DNA of 17,427 nucleotides. Origin: a bacterium (lineage in GTDB: Bacteria; JACRDZ01; JAJRWM01). Positions 1-7,098 of this stretch are shown here, in pieces. Positions within the stretch are counted from its first letter, which is position 1. Each line of letters starts with the position of its first letter. The position numbers were made by a program, and so were the translations under genes. The stretch covers positions 1 to 17,427 of the forward strand of contig JAJRWM010000081.1 of the NCBI GenBank assembly GCA_024276815.1, in the 5' to 3' direction. The notes beneath the pieces are model-generated. The model saw only the letters and a list, made by a program, of their open reading frames with translations. It was not told the DNA's origin and ran no database searches.

Positions 1-455
1 AATACGCCGCGCCGGCTTCCCTGGAGGTCGCCCACATCCAGGTCAAGACGGAAAAGGAAGCCGCCGACATTCTTGACCAGCTAAACAAAGGCGCCGACTT
101 CGCCAGGCTGGCCGCGGAGAGTTCGCTCGACGCGAAGACCAAGGCAACCGGCGGCGTCCTGGGCGTCGTTACTTCTGACGGTAATATCCCGGGCCTGGGC
201 CGTAATCCGGAAACAGCCAAAACCCTGCGGGAGACGGGGCAGGGCGGCTATCTCGGCCCCGTGAAAATAAAAGACTCTTATCATGTTTTCAAAGTGTTGA
301 GCAAAACAACCGGCAAAACGCCGGCCTTCAACGAAGTTCGCTCACGGGTGGCAAGAGAGCTCGAAAGCATCCGGGAAAACGAGATTTTTGCCAAGTATAT
401 CCAGGAATTAAACAAGGCGCAAAAAGTGGTAATTTATGATGACCTTATTAAATAA
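1..455 (+). CDS. Parvulin-type peptidyl-prolyl cis-trans isomerase (SurA/PrsA-like), 3' part
   Basis: Frame 3 is open from the window edge to TAA at 453-455, giving 150 visible residues; the start lies upstream. Residues 9-90 match a rotamase (PpiC/parvulin) domain. It opens with VAHIQVKTEKEAADIL, continues with GADFARLAAESSLD and the GGVLG turn, and ends with YLGPVKIKDSYHVFKVL. A charged helical tail follows (residues 102-140), as in SurA and PrsA foldases. Such proteins catalyse proline isomerisation and chaperone exported proteins in the periplasm or at the membrane surface. A signal peptide would be expected in the missing part. The gene end overlaps the original ATG of the following Bat-cluster gene (436-441), so the two are probably co-transcribed. 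This suggests, by inference only, a folding role for the envelope-exposed Bat proteins. The family assignment is secure; the subfamily is not. Confidence 0.9.
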   Translation, partial: YAAPASLEVAHIQVKTEKEAADILDQLNKGADFARLAAESSLDAKTKATGGVLGVVTSDGNIPGLGRNPETAKTLRETGQGGYLGPVKIKDSYHVFKVLSKTTGKTPAFNEVRSRVARELESIRENEIFAKYIQELNKAQKVVIYDDLIK

Positions 456-489
456 AAGCAAAACATGTTAAGCCCTGATTTTTCTTTTG
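436..489 (+). other. Signal-peptide start of the BatD-like gene, broken by in-frame TAA
   Basis: In the frame of the downstream gene, ATG ATG at 436-441 reads MMTLLNKSKTC, then TAA at 469-471, then ALIFLLALTAAGFAQ. Without the stop this is a textbook signal peptide: a Lys-containing n-region, a hydrophobic core and a small-residue AxA-like cleavage region. The double ATG overlaps the end of the isomerase gene by 20 bases, the close packing seen elsewhere in this operon. A single base change (for example CAA to TAA) would explain the stop. The other in-frame start candidates (CTG 475, ATT 478, TTG 487) all lack the charged n-region. Confidence 0.75.
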
Positions 490-1410
490 GCGCTGACAGC
501 CGCCGGTTTCGCTCAAACGAAAGCGCCGTCGGTAACGGTCAAGAGTTTTGTCAATAATTCCACGATCACCATAGGCGATAAAATCACCTATACTCTAAGC
601 GTGCTGCACCGTCCGGACATCAAGGTTACCATGCCGGCCCCGGGCGCCAACCTGGGAGACTTCGAGATCAAGGATTTCCAGGTTTTTGAGCCGCGGAGCA
701 CGAAGGACAAGCTAGTCGAGGTCAAACAGGTTTTCATTCTGACAACTTTTACCGTCGGCGATTACGTTATCCCGGCGCAAAAGATACTTTACCAGGACGA
801 AAATGGTGAAAAGAAAGAAATCAGCAGCGAACAAATCTTCATTAAAGTCGCCAGCGTCGGCAAGAGCGAATCGGATTCGGAAGATATCCGTCCCAACAAA
901 GAACAAATAGCTGACAAAACCCCGAACTGGGTTTATTATCTCGCCGGTTTTTTAATCTCCCTGCTCCTGGTGGGAATCCTGCTTTTATTTTACTTCAAGA
1001 AGTTGCGAAAACAGGAAGAGCCTGCGTCATTAATACCCGAACCGCCGCCCTATGAATGGGCGCGACAGCGGCTGACCTGGATCAGGGAACAGGATTTGCT
1101 TGAAAAAGGACGGGTCAAAGAACATTACGACCTGCTCTCAGACTGTGTGCGAGGCTACCTGGAGCGGCTGTACCAGTTGCCCTTGATGGATCGGACAACG
1201 CTGGAAATATTCTCCGTGTTGAAGGATGTTCGTCCCCTGAGACCGCATTTGGTCCGCATCAATGATTTTTTGAAGGAAAGCGACCTGGTCAAGTTCGCCA
1301 GGTTTATCCCTGACCACAAAGCCAATGAAGACTCCTGGCAGACGGCTGAAAATATAATTGAAAGTTTGCGGCCCCGGGAAACCTCGGAAATTGAAGGAGA
1401 AAGTCAATGA
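487..1410 (+). CDS. Short BatD-like / DUF4381-like membrane protein of the Bat cluster, signal peptide interrupted
   Basis: The uninterrupted frame runs from about TTG 487 to TGA 1408-1410 (307 residues from the TTG). After an alanine-rich stretch ending AAGFAQ comes a beta-rich extracytoplasmic domain of about 110 residues, with segments such as TITIGDKITYTLSV and FTVGDYVIPAQ that resemble the first repeat of BatD. One membrane helix follows (about residues 149-170, YYLAGFLISLLLVGILLLFYF). The cytoplasmic region is helical, with YEWARQRLTW and HYDLLSDCVRGYLERLY, like the C-terminal part of BatD and DUF4381 proteins. It sits directly before batA and its stop overlaps the batA ATG (ATGA). The TTG start is doubtful because it leaves no positive n-region. 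The same frame continues upstream through a TAA to ATG 436/439, which would complete a classical signal peptide. The family is inferred from architecture and context. Confidence 0.75.
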   Translation: MALTAAGFAQTKAPSVTVKSFVNNSTITIGDKITYTLSVLHRPDIKVTMPAPGANLGDFEIKDFQVFEPRSTKDKLVEVKQVFILTTFTVGDYVIPAQKILYQDENGEKKEISSEQIFIKVASVGKSESDSEDIRPNKEQIADKTPNWVYYLAGFLISLLLVGILLLFYFKKLRKQEEPASLIPEPPPYEWARQRLTWIREQDLLEKGRVKEHYDLLSDCVRGYLERLYQLPLMDRTTLEIFSVLKDVRPLRPHLVRINDFLKESDLVKFARFIPDHKANEDSWQTAENIIESLRPRETSEIEGESQ

Positions 1411-2399
1411 TCCAATTCGCCAATCCTTCATTCCTGCTCCTTTTTGTCGTTGCGGCTTACGTCTTCTTTAACCGCTGGCGGAGTCGTCAGCGTTACCAGG
1501 CGGCGATACGCTTCCCGACCCTGGCCAAAATTAAAACCATCAAGAAAAGCCCCCGGGTAAAGAACCGGCGGCTGATCGACGCTTTGCGGCTGATTACAGT
1601 CTGCCTTTTAATCCTGGGAATCGCGCGGCCTCAAAGCGGTGAGAGATTTGAGGAGATCACTACCGAGGGCATAGATATTATGCTGGCGGTCGACGTCTCT
1701 GGTAGCATGAGAGCTGAAGATTTTAAACCGCAAAACCGGCTCCAGGTAGCCAAGGAGGTGGTTCAGGAATTCGTCAAAGGGCGCAAAGGCGACCGCATAG
1801 GCATGGTCGCTTTCGCCGGCCGCAGCTATACCCAGTGCCCGCTGACCATGGATTACGGGGTTTTGCTCACTTTCCTGGACAAAATGGAAATAGGCATGAT
1901 CGAAGACGGCACGGCGGTGGGCATGGCTATCGCGACCGCCGTAAACCGCCTGAAAGATTCCCGGGCTAAAAGCAAGATTATTATCCTGCTGACTGATGGA
2001 CGAAACAACGCCGGGGAAATAGACCCGCTGACAGCCGCCAAGCTGGCCAGGACTTTTGGCATCAAGATCTACACTGTCGGGGTTGGTAAACCGGGCGGGG
2101 CGCCCATGCCGATTGATGATCCGCTGTTTGGCCGGCGTTATGTCATGGTGGACAACGATCTGGATGAAGCGACCCTCGGAAAAATTGCCGACACCTCAGG
2201 CGGAATGTATTTCAGAGCCAAGGATAAAGAAAGTTTACGGCGGATTTATCAACAGATCGACCAAATGGAAAAAACCACGGTCGAGGTAAACAAATATACC
2301 AGATTTGATGAATTGTTCCCTTATTTTATTATTCCGGCTCTCAGCTTGCTGTTGTTGGAAATTATTATCAAGAATACGGTATTCAGGACGATACCCTAG
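1407..2399 (+). CDS. batA: BatA, von Willebrand factor A membrane protein
   Basis: The 330-residue protein starts with two membrane helices (about 8-22 and 57-74). A VWA domain follows, and a C-terminal membrane helix lies at about 306-325. The metal-ion-dependent adhesion site is complete: DVSGS at 96-100, Thr169 in the DGTAVG loop, and Asp197 in LLTDGRNN. IARPQ just before the domain is typical of BatA/BatB. VWA domains bind partners through a divalent metal. Bat proteins are thought to act in the envelope, in stress tolerance or protein quality control, with a MoxR ATPase; their biochemical activity is not established. The ATG overlaps the preceding stop as ATGA, with an AAGGAG ribosome binding site about 7 bases upstream. 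batB follows after 12 bases. BatA and BatB are paralogues, and position plus size support this being BatA. Confidence 0.92.
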   Translation: MIQFANPSFLLLFVVAAYVFFNRWRSRQRYQAAIRFPTLAKIKTIKKSPRVKNRRLIDALRLITVCLLILGIARPQSGERFEEITTEGIDIMLAVDVSGSMRAEDFKPQNRLQVAKEVVQEFVKGRKGDRIGMVAFAGRSYTQCPLTMDYGVLLTFLDKMEIGMIEDGTAVGMAIATAVNRLKDSRAKSKIIILLTDGRNNAGEIDPLTAAKLARTFGIKIYTVGVGKPGGAPMPIDDPLFGRRYVMVDNDLDEATLGKIADTSGGMYFRAKDKESLRRIYQQIDQMEKTTVEVNKYTRFDELFPYFIIPALSLLLLEIIIKNTVFRTIP

Positions 2400-2411
2400 A
2401 GGAAGCAAATT

Positions 2412-3452
2412 ATGCGTTTCGCTTATATGACCGGCGTCACACTCTCAGCCCTGCTGTTAGTCGTCTTCGTAGGCGCGCTCCTTTTTATCCATTACGTGCG
2501 GCGTCAGCGCGAGAACTCCCTGAGCCGCTTTGGCAACCTGGAACTGCTCGCTAAGATCAGCGACACCATCATCCTTAGCAAGAGACGGTGGAAAAACATT
2601 TTACTGGTCGCCGCCCTGCTGTTACTGGTCATCACCCTGGCCCGGCCCCAGATGGGAGCTTCGGTCGCGCCGATCAAGCGCAAGGGAGTGGACATTGTTT
2701 TCGCCGTCGACACTTCTCTCAGTATGCTGGCTGAAGACTTAAAGCCCAACCGCCTGGAAGTCGCCAAAGGTGAAATCGGCAACTTTATCGGCCTGTTAAA
2801 GGGTGACCGGGTGGGTCTGGTCGCTTTTGCCGGCTCAGCTTTCGTTCAGTGCCCGCTGACCCTTGATTACCAGGCGGCCAAAATGTTTCTGGACGTGATT
2901 GATACCGAGATCATCCCGGTCAAGGGAACGGCGCTCGGCGAGGCTATCAGAAAAGCCAGCGAAGCTTTTAACCAGCAGGAAAAGAAATACAAGGTCCTAA
3001 TCCTCCTGACTGACGGGGAAGATCATGGCGCCAAGCCGCTCCCGGCCGCCGAAGCCGCCGCTAAAGAAGGAATAATCATTTATACCATTGGCTTAGGTTC
3101 GGAGAATGGCGAACCAATTCCGGAATATGATGAAAACGGTAGCAAGATCGGTTATAAAAAAGATAAACAAGGAGAAGTCGTTTTAACCAAACTGGATGTG
3201 ACAACCCTGCAGAAGATCGCGCTAATGACCGGCGGCAAGTTTTATCAGGCGTTAGACAACTCCCTTGAATTAAACAAAATATACGAGGAAATATCCAAAC
3301 TGGAGAAGAAAGAACTGTCCAGCAAACTGTATACGCTCTACCAGGACCGCTACCAATATCCGCTGTTTCTGGTCATACTGCTGCTGCTGATTGAATACAT
3401 GCTGGATGAAAGGTCAAAAAAGAAGAAGGCCTGGGGTGGACGTTTTGAATAA
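2412..3452 (+). CDS. batB: BatB, von Willebrand factor A membrane protein
   Basis: The 346-residue protein has two N-terminal membrane helices (about 9-29 and 61-77), a VWA domain and a C-terminal helix at about 316-333. The MIDAS residues are intact: DTSLS at 100-104, Thr173 in VKGTALGEA, and Asp201 in ILLTDGEDHG. VAFAGSAFVQCPLTLDY closely parallels the equivalent stretch in BatA, showing ancient duplication within the operon. A lysine-rich tail (ERSKKKKAW) follows the last helix and fits a cytoplasmic end. GAGGAAG precedes the ATG at a good distance. The last 17 bases overlap the probable start of batC, indicating translational coupling. In this family BatB is expected to work with BatA and with the TPR protein BatC. 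Confidence 0.92.
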   Translation: MRFAYMTGVTLSALLLVVFVGALLFIHYVRRQRENSLSRFGNLELLAKISDTIILSKRRWKNILLVAALLLLVITLARPQMGASVAPIKRKGVDIVFAVDTSLSMLAEDLKPNRLEVAKGEIGNFIGLLKGDRVGLVAFAGSAFVQCPLTLDYQAAKMFLDVIDTEIIPVKGTALGEAIRKASEAFNQQEKKYKVLILLTDGEDHGAKPLPAAEAAAKEGIIIYTIGLGSENGEPIPEYDENGSKIGYKKDKQGEVVLTKLDVTTLQKIALMTGGKFYQALDNSLELNKIYEEISKLEKKELSSKLYTLYQDRYQYPLFLVILLLLIEYMLDERSKKKKAWGGRFE

Positions 3453-4293
3453 AAAACACGCTATTATCATTTTCATCATACCTTTCTTGTTTGGTTTTAG
3501 CGCTTTTACCAGTAAGACCAATCAGGGCAACCGGCTTTTCAAAGAAGGCAAGACCGATGAAGCGCTGAAAGTTTATCGGGACGCCCAGATCGATGATCCG
3601 CAAAATCCGGTTGTTTTCTACAATATCGGCAACGCGCTGTCAGCCCAGGGTAAATACGAGGAAGCCGAAGCGGAATTTTTAAAAGCGCTGGCTAGCGACG
3701 ACCAGACGCTGGAGGCGAAAACATTCTATAACCTGGGCAATACCTACTATCGTATGGGAAAACTGGAACAGTCTGTCCAGATGTATGAAAAAGCTCTCAG
3801 CATTGATCATGATGATGAGGACGCCAAATACAACCTGGAGCTGGTACGAAAAAAGATCAAGGAAATGATGAATAACCAGAAAAAAAGGCAGCAAGAGCAA
3901 CAACAATCCCAGGATTCCCGGAAAGACAAGTCTGGCGAAAAAGAAAAAGGCGAAAAAGAAAAACCGGAAGGCTCTTCCAAAGATCAACAGCAGCAGTCCA
4001 AGGATCAGGAGAAAAAAGAACCGGCGGCCGCTTCTCAGGAAAAGGACAAGAAAGACGAAAAGGACAAGAAAGACAAAGACAAGCAACCGGCGGCCGGGTC
4101 TGAACAGAAGGAACAGCCGCAAGAAAAACCGGGTGAAAAACAGACCGGCCAGCAACAGCAGCCCTCTGATAAGGAAATGAGCGAAGAAGACGCGTTACGC
4201 CTTCTCAACGCGCTCAAGCAGGACGAAAAAGATTTGATGCGAAATCAACGGCGGGGGACTGGGCGGGATATTTATCCGGAGAAGGACTGGTAA
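3436..4293 (+). CDS. batC: BatC, TPR protein with Lys/Glu/Gln-rich tail
   Basis: I place the start at GTG 3436, because AGAAGG lies 6 bases upstream and the product then begins VDVLNKKHAIIIFIIPFLFG, a plausible signal peptide or anchor. TTG 3445 is an alternative, and the frame itself opens further upstream at 3391. About three TPRs follow, with hallmarks such as GNRLFKEGKTDEALKVYRDA, VFYNIGNALSAQGKYEEAE and TFYNLGNTYYRMGKLEQSV. Then comes roughly 110 residues of K/E/Q/D-rich low complexity. The C-terminal segment DALRLLNALKQDEKDLMR is characteristic of BatC. TPRs mediate protein-protein contacts, presumably with the other Bat proteins. The gene starts inside the end of batB and is followed by an intrinsic terminator, so it is probably the last gene of the first Bat transcript. 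Confidence 0.88.
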   Translation: MDVLNKKHAIIIFIIPFLFGFSAFTSKTNQGNRLFKEGKTDEALKVYRDAQIDDPQNPVVFYNIGNALSAQGKYEEAEAEFLKALASDDQTLEAKTFYNLGNTYYRMGKLEQSVQMYEKALSIDHDDEDAKYNLELVRKKIKEMMNNQKKRQQEQQQSQDSRKDKSGEKEKGEKEKPEGSSKDQQQQSKDQEKKEPAAASQEKDKKDEKDKKDKDKQPAAGSEQKEQPQEKPGEKQTGQQQQPSDKEMSEEDALRLLNALKQDEKDLMRNQRRGTGRDIYPEKDW

Positions 4294-4308
4294 AGCAACT
4301 TCAAAGTG

Positions 4309-4343
4309 GGGAGCGAGGCTTCTTCGCTCGCTCCTCGCTTTTT
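4309..4343 (+). terminator. Rho-independent terminator after batC
   Basis: GGAGCGAG (4310-4317) pairs perfectly with CTCGCTCC (4327-4334) around a 9-base loop. Five T follow at 4339-4343. It starts 16 bases after the batC stop and sits inside the Bat cluster, separating batC from batD. Confidence 0.75.
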
Positions 4344-4357
4344 AGAGGTAGTATACA

Positions 4358-4366
4358 TGATAAAAT
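4358..4366 (+). promoter_or_regulatory. Possible extended -10 promoter for batD
   Basis: TGATAAAAT at 4358-4366 fits an extended -10 element (TGn followed by a five-of-six match to TATAAT). It lies 60 bases before the batD ATG and just after the terminator. No good -35 is visible: the expected position falls in the T tract. It would let batD-batE be transcribed separately from batA-batC. Confidence 0.35.
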
Positions 4367-4387
4367 ACGTTTTAATTTAAGGACGGT

Positions 4388-4408
4388 ATGCTTATGGATG
4401 CCGGTTAA
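4388..4408 (+). other. Six-codon mini-ORF in the batD leader
   Basis: ATG 4388 to TAA 4408 reads MLMDAG, with AAGGA four bases upstream. It lies wholly between the putative promoter and the batD start, 18 bases before the batD ATG. It could affect batD translation or be chance; there is no further support. Confidence 0.2.
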
Positions 4409-4426
4409 TCTCGAAAGAGTAATCAG

Positions 4427-6238
4427 ATGAAGACTTTTAATCATAAACAAACATGGCTAATCCTGTTGACCCTGCTTTGTTTCTCTATCCCCGCTCTCCT
4501 GGTTAACGCGGCGGTCAGAATAACCGCCAAGGTTGACAAAACAGAGGTCTCTTTGGAGGAACAGGTGCAACTGACTCTTTCTGTCAGCGGTAATACGCGG
4601 ATTTTCGGCCAGCCGAGCTTGCCGGGTCTGGACAGTTTTGAGACCTACTCGGCCGGCCGTTCCCAGAGTGTGTCCATAATTAACGGCCAGCTTAGTTCCT
4701 CGATCGTTTTCACTTATATCCTGGTCCCGCGGAAGCTGGGCGAGTTTAGCCTGGAAAAGGTTAAATTAGGCGGCAAAACCTATTCGGTCAAACCAATTAA
4801 AATTAAAGTTACCAAGCAGGCTCCAACCCGCCCGGCCCGGCCGCGGGCGCCATCATCAAGATCAAGCGGCCGAAAAGCGACCCACCCGGCAGGGAAACTA
4901 TTCGTTGAGGGCGAGGTTGACCAAACAACCGCCTATGTCAACCAGCAGATCATCTACAGCTTCCGCTTCTTTCGCGCGGTTAACCTCTATGAGAATCCGG
5001 AATTCGAACCGGCGGATTTTACCGGTTTCTGGATTGAGGATCTGCCGCCTCAGCGGCAGTACTATGAAATGATTAACGGCCGCCGCTACCTGGTAACCGA
5101 AATAAAAACCGCGCTCTTCCCGACAGCGCCCGGCGAATATACCATTGAACCGGCGCGTCTGGAGGTAATGGTGGACAGCTTTGACGGCGATCCCTTCGCG
5201 ATCTTTAACCGGAGTTTCCGCGCCAGCAAACCTCAAATATTAAAAACCAATCGCCTTAAAATAAAAGTCTTGCCCTTGCCGGGAACCAAGCCGCCTGATT
5301 TTACCGGCGCAGTGGGTATTTATGAGCTTGAGACCAGCGTTGACAAAAACAAATTGCGGGTAAATGAACCGTTAACCTACCGGCTGAAAATATCGGGACA
5401 GGGAAACATCAAGACGATTCCGGAACTTGAGCTCAAGCTTCCGGCCGATGAATTCAAAAAATATGAATCATCCAGTTCCCAGGATATCGCCAAGGGAAAT
5501 TATCGGGTCAGCGGGCAAAAAACCTATGAGTACGTCCTGGTTCCCCAGAAGAGTGGAGAGTTGGTGATTCCGGCGGTCTCATTCTCCTATTTTAACCCGG
5601 ATATTAAACAATACCAGACAATCAAGAGTAAATCATACACGATAAAAGTCGCTCCCTCCCTGACCAAAAAAACGCCGACACCCCTCTCTTTGCCCGCGCT
5701 CGATAAAAAAGAAATAGAGTTGCTTTCCACGGATATCAACCATATTAAAAACGACCTGTCCGTTGGCAGAAATGGTCAATTTTACTATCAGAGTCTCTGG
5801 TTATACCTCTTGGTCGCACTGCCCATACTGGGGATCGCCGGCGCGGTTTTTCATGAGAGACACCTGGAAAAAATAGCTACCGACGTCTGTTACGCCCGCC
5901 AGACCAAAGCGCGCGGGCAGGCTAAAAAACGGCTCCGGCGAGCTGAGCAAATGCTGAGAAACAATCAACGGGAATTTTACGCGGAGATCCATAAATCACT
6001 CAACTGCTACCTGGGTGACAAGCTTAATATCCAGGCCGCGTACCTTTCCGCCGGCGAAGTGGAACGCTTACTTTCAGAAAGGAAAATCGACAGCGGTTTA
6101 ATTGATGAGGTAAAGGATGTTTTTTCCGCGTGTGACCGGGCGAGATTCGCTCCCGGTGAAAATGAACAGGAACACATGAAAAAGATATATCAAAGAGCCG
6201 GCGCGGTTATTAACAATTTATCAAAGGCGGGCATCTAG
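4427..6238 (+). CDS. batD: BatD, large periplasmic protein of the Bat complex
   Basis: The 603-residue protein has an N-terminal signal peptide (hydrophobic about 10-26, cleaved near NAA). VRITAKVDKTEVSLEEQVQLTLSV begins the first beta-sandwich repeat. Similar starts recur later (VDQTTAYVNQQIIYSFRFFR at about 163 and VDKNKLRVNEPLTYRLKISG at about 305), so three tandem beta domains make up the periplasmic part. A Ser/Arg/Pro-rich linker (PTRPARPRAPSSRSS) separates the first two. One membrane helix at about 457-476 precedes a basic helical cytoplasmic domain, which resembles the C-terminus of the short BatD-like protein at 487-1410. This is the layout of the BatD oxygen-tolerance family. The ATG has only weak AAAGAG upstream. 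The TAG stop is one base before the batE start. Confidence 0.9.
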   Translation: MKTFNHKQTWLILLTLLCFSIPALLVNAAVRITAKVDKTEVSLEEQVQLTLSVSGNTRIFGQPSLPGLDSFETYSAGRSQSVSIINGQLSSSIVFTYILVPRKLGEFSLEKVKLGGKTYSVKPIKIKVTKQAPTRPARPRAPSSRSSGRKATHPAGKLFVEGEVDQTTAYVNQQIIYSFRFFRAVNLYENPEFEPADFTGFWIEDLPPQRQYYEMINGRRYLVTEIKTALFPTAPGEYTIEPARLEVMVDSFDGDPFAIFNRSFRASKPQILKTNRLKIKVLPLPGTKPPDFTGAVGIYELETSVDKNKLRVNEPLTYRLKISGQGNIKTIPELELKLPADEFKKYESSSSQDIAKGNYRVSGQKTYEYVLVPQKSGELVIPAVSFSYFNPDIKQYQTIKSKSYTIKVAPSLTKKTPTPLSLPALDKKEIELLSTDINHIKNDLSVGRNGQFYYQSLWLYLLVALPILGIAGAVFHERHLEKIATDVCYARQTKARGQAKKRLRRAEQMLRNNQREFYAEIHKSLNCYLGDKLNIQAAYLSAGEVERLLSERKIDSGLIDEVKDVFSACDRARFAPGENEQEHMKKIYQRAGAVINNLSKAGI

Positions 6239-6239
6239 C

Positions 6240-6815
6240 ATGATGAAGAAAGCGGTTTTAATATTAATACTTATCTCAACCACCTTTTCGCTCTTTGCCG
6301 CAACCACCGATAACCGGGCGCAGGAACTTTTCTTCCAGGCCAATAAAGCTTATGAGCAAGGTAAATATAAAGAAGCGGTTGACCGGTATCTGAAGGCGCT
6401 GCCGGTCGCCGGCGACAACAGCGTTCTTTTTTTTAACCTGGGCAACGCTTATTATAAATCCGGCCAGTTAGGCGAAGCTGTTCTTTATTACCGGAAAGCG
6501 TTGCAGCTCAGCCCCCGAGACGAAGACGTCAAGCAAAACCTGGAGATCGCGCGACTGCATATTAAAGATAAAATTGTCGAGCCGGATCCCGGTTTTGTTT
6601 TTAAAGTAATCGCGCGTCTGCACAATTTTCTTTCGATTGACGAACTAACGGTTATTACGCTGACTCTTTATCTGCTCTTATGTTCGGTTATCATCTACCG
6701 CATCTACGCTAAAACCGGTCCGGCGGACAAAGCGGGGTATTCGAGCGGCCTGATAACCTTTTTAATTATCATCCTGGTTTTCCCCACAATTTCTTTGGCG
6801 GTCAAGATTTACTAA
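6240..6815 (+). CDS. batE: BatE, TPR membrane protein, cut short before its SH3 domain
   Basis: The visible protein has 191 residues: a signal peptide or first helix (about 5-20), two TPRs (AQELFFQANKAYEQGKYKEA and NSVLFFNLGNAYYKSGQLGE, about 28-98), then two membrane helices (about 134-153 and 168-186). BatE proteins normally continue into a C-terminal bacterial SH3 domain. Here a TAA at 6813-6815 follows AVKIY, yet the same frame encodes that SH3 domain directly downstream, to 7016. Restoring the stop to a sense codon gives a 258-residue protein of typical layout. The ATG (6240 or 6243) is one base after the batD stop, so coupling is likely. The gene family is secure. Whether the cell makes the short or the full form is unknown. 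Confidence 0.88.
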   Translation: MMKKAVLILILISTTFSLFAATTDNRAQELFFQANKAYEQGKYKEAVDRYLKALPVAGDNSVLFFNLGNAYYKSGQLGEAVLYYRKALQLSPRDEDVKQNLEIARLHIKDKIVEPDPGFVFKVIARLHNFLSIDELTVITLTLYLLLCSVIIYRIYAKTGPADKAGYSSGLITFLIIILVFPTISLAVKIY

Positions 6816-7016
6816 AAAGAATTCCTGAGCCAGGGCGTTGTGATCAACCAGGAAGCCGAGGTTTACAGCGGACCGGGAACAGCCTACCAGCATACCTTCA
6901 CCTTGCACGAGGGCACTGATTTGTATCTGGAGCGGGAGCGGAAAGACTGGTACGAGGTTAAGGTGGGCGTTAACCTGAAGGGTTGGATGAAAAAGACAGC
7001 AATCGGAAAACTCTGA
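6816..7016 (+). pseudogene. Detached SH3-like C-terminal domain of batE
   Basis: Read in the batE frame, the 66 codons after the TAA begin KEFLSQGVVINQEAEVYSGP and end at TGA 7014-7016. VVINQEAEVYSGPG, FTLHEGTDLYL and DWYEVKV followed by GWMKK are the standard landmarks of a bacterial SH3 domain (SH3b), which binds cell-wall or protein ligands outside the cytoplasm. There is no start codon with a ribosome binding site and no signal peptide, so it cannot work as a free exported domain. It makes sense only as the end of BatE, reached through the stop or in strains without it. Confidence 0.75.
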
Positions 7017-7077
7017 AGCAAAGTGCAGCCAAGGTGTAAATTGGGTTAGGGGGACTCTTTTAGCGAGGGGGGGGCAA

Positions 7078-7097
7078 TACCAAAAAACGTTAAACGC
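7078..7097 (-). terminator. Weak possible terminator after gpmI
   Basis: On the minus strand just past the gpmI stop, AAGCGT can pair with ACGTTT (one G-T pair) around a TTA loop, with further T following. The stem is short, so this is a weak candidate. Confidence 0.25.
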
Positions 7098-7098
7098 T

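Noticed and set aside
465-550. ATG 465 as the start of the BatD-like protein
   Set aside because: It is in another frame and meets a stop within about 30 codons, with no hydrophobic signal sequence.
3679-4155. A 158-residue minus-strand open frame rich in Phe/Leu/Arg, looking membrane-like
   Set aside because: It is a shadow of the Lys/Glu/Gln codons in the BatC tail. It resembles no family and lies entirely within batC.
436-7016. Reassigned genetic code in which TAA is a sense codon
   Set aside because: TAA properly ends the isomerase (453-455), BatB, BatC, gpmI and the giant gene, where protein ends match family expectations. Only local interruption or readthrough remains plausible.
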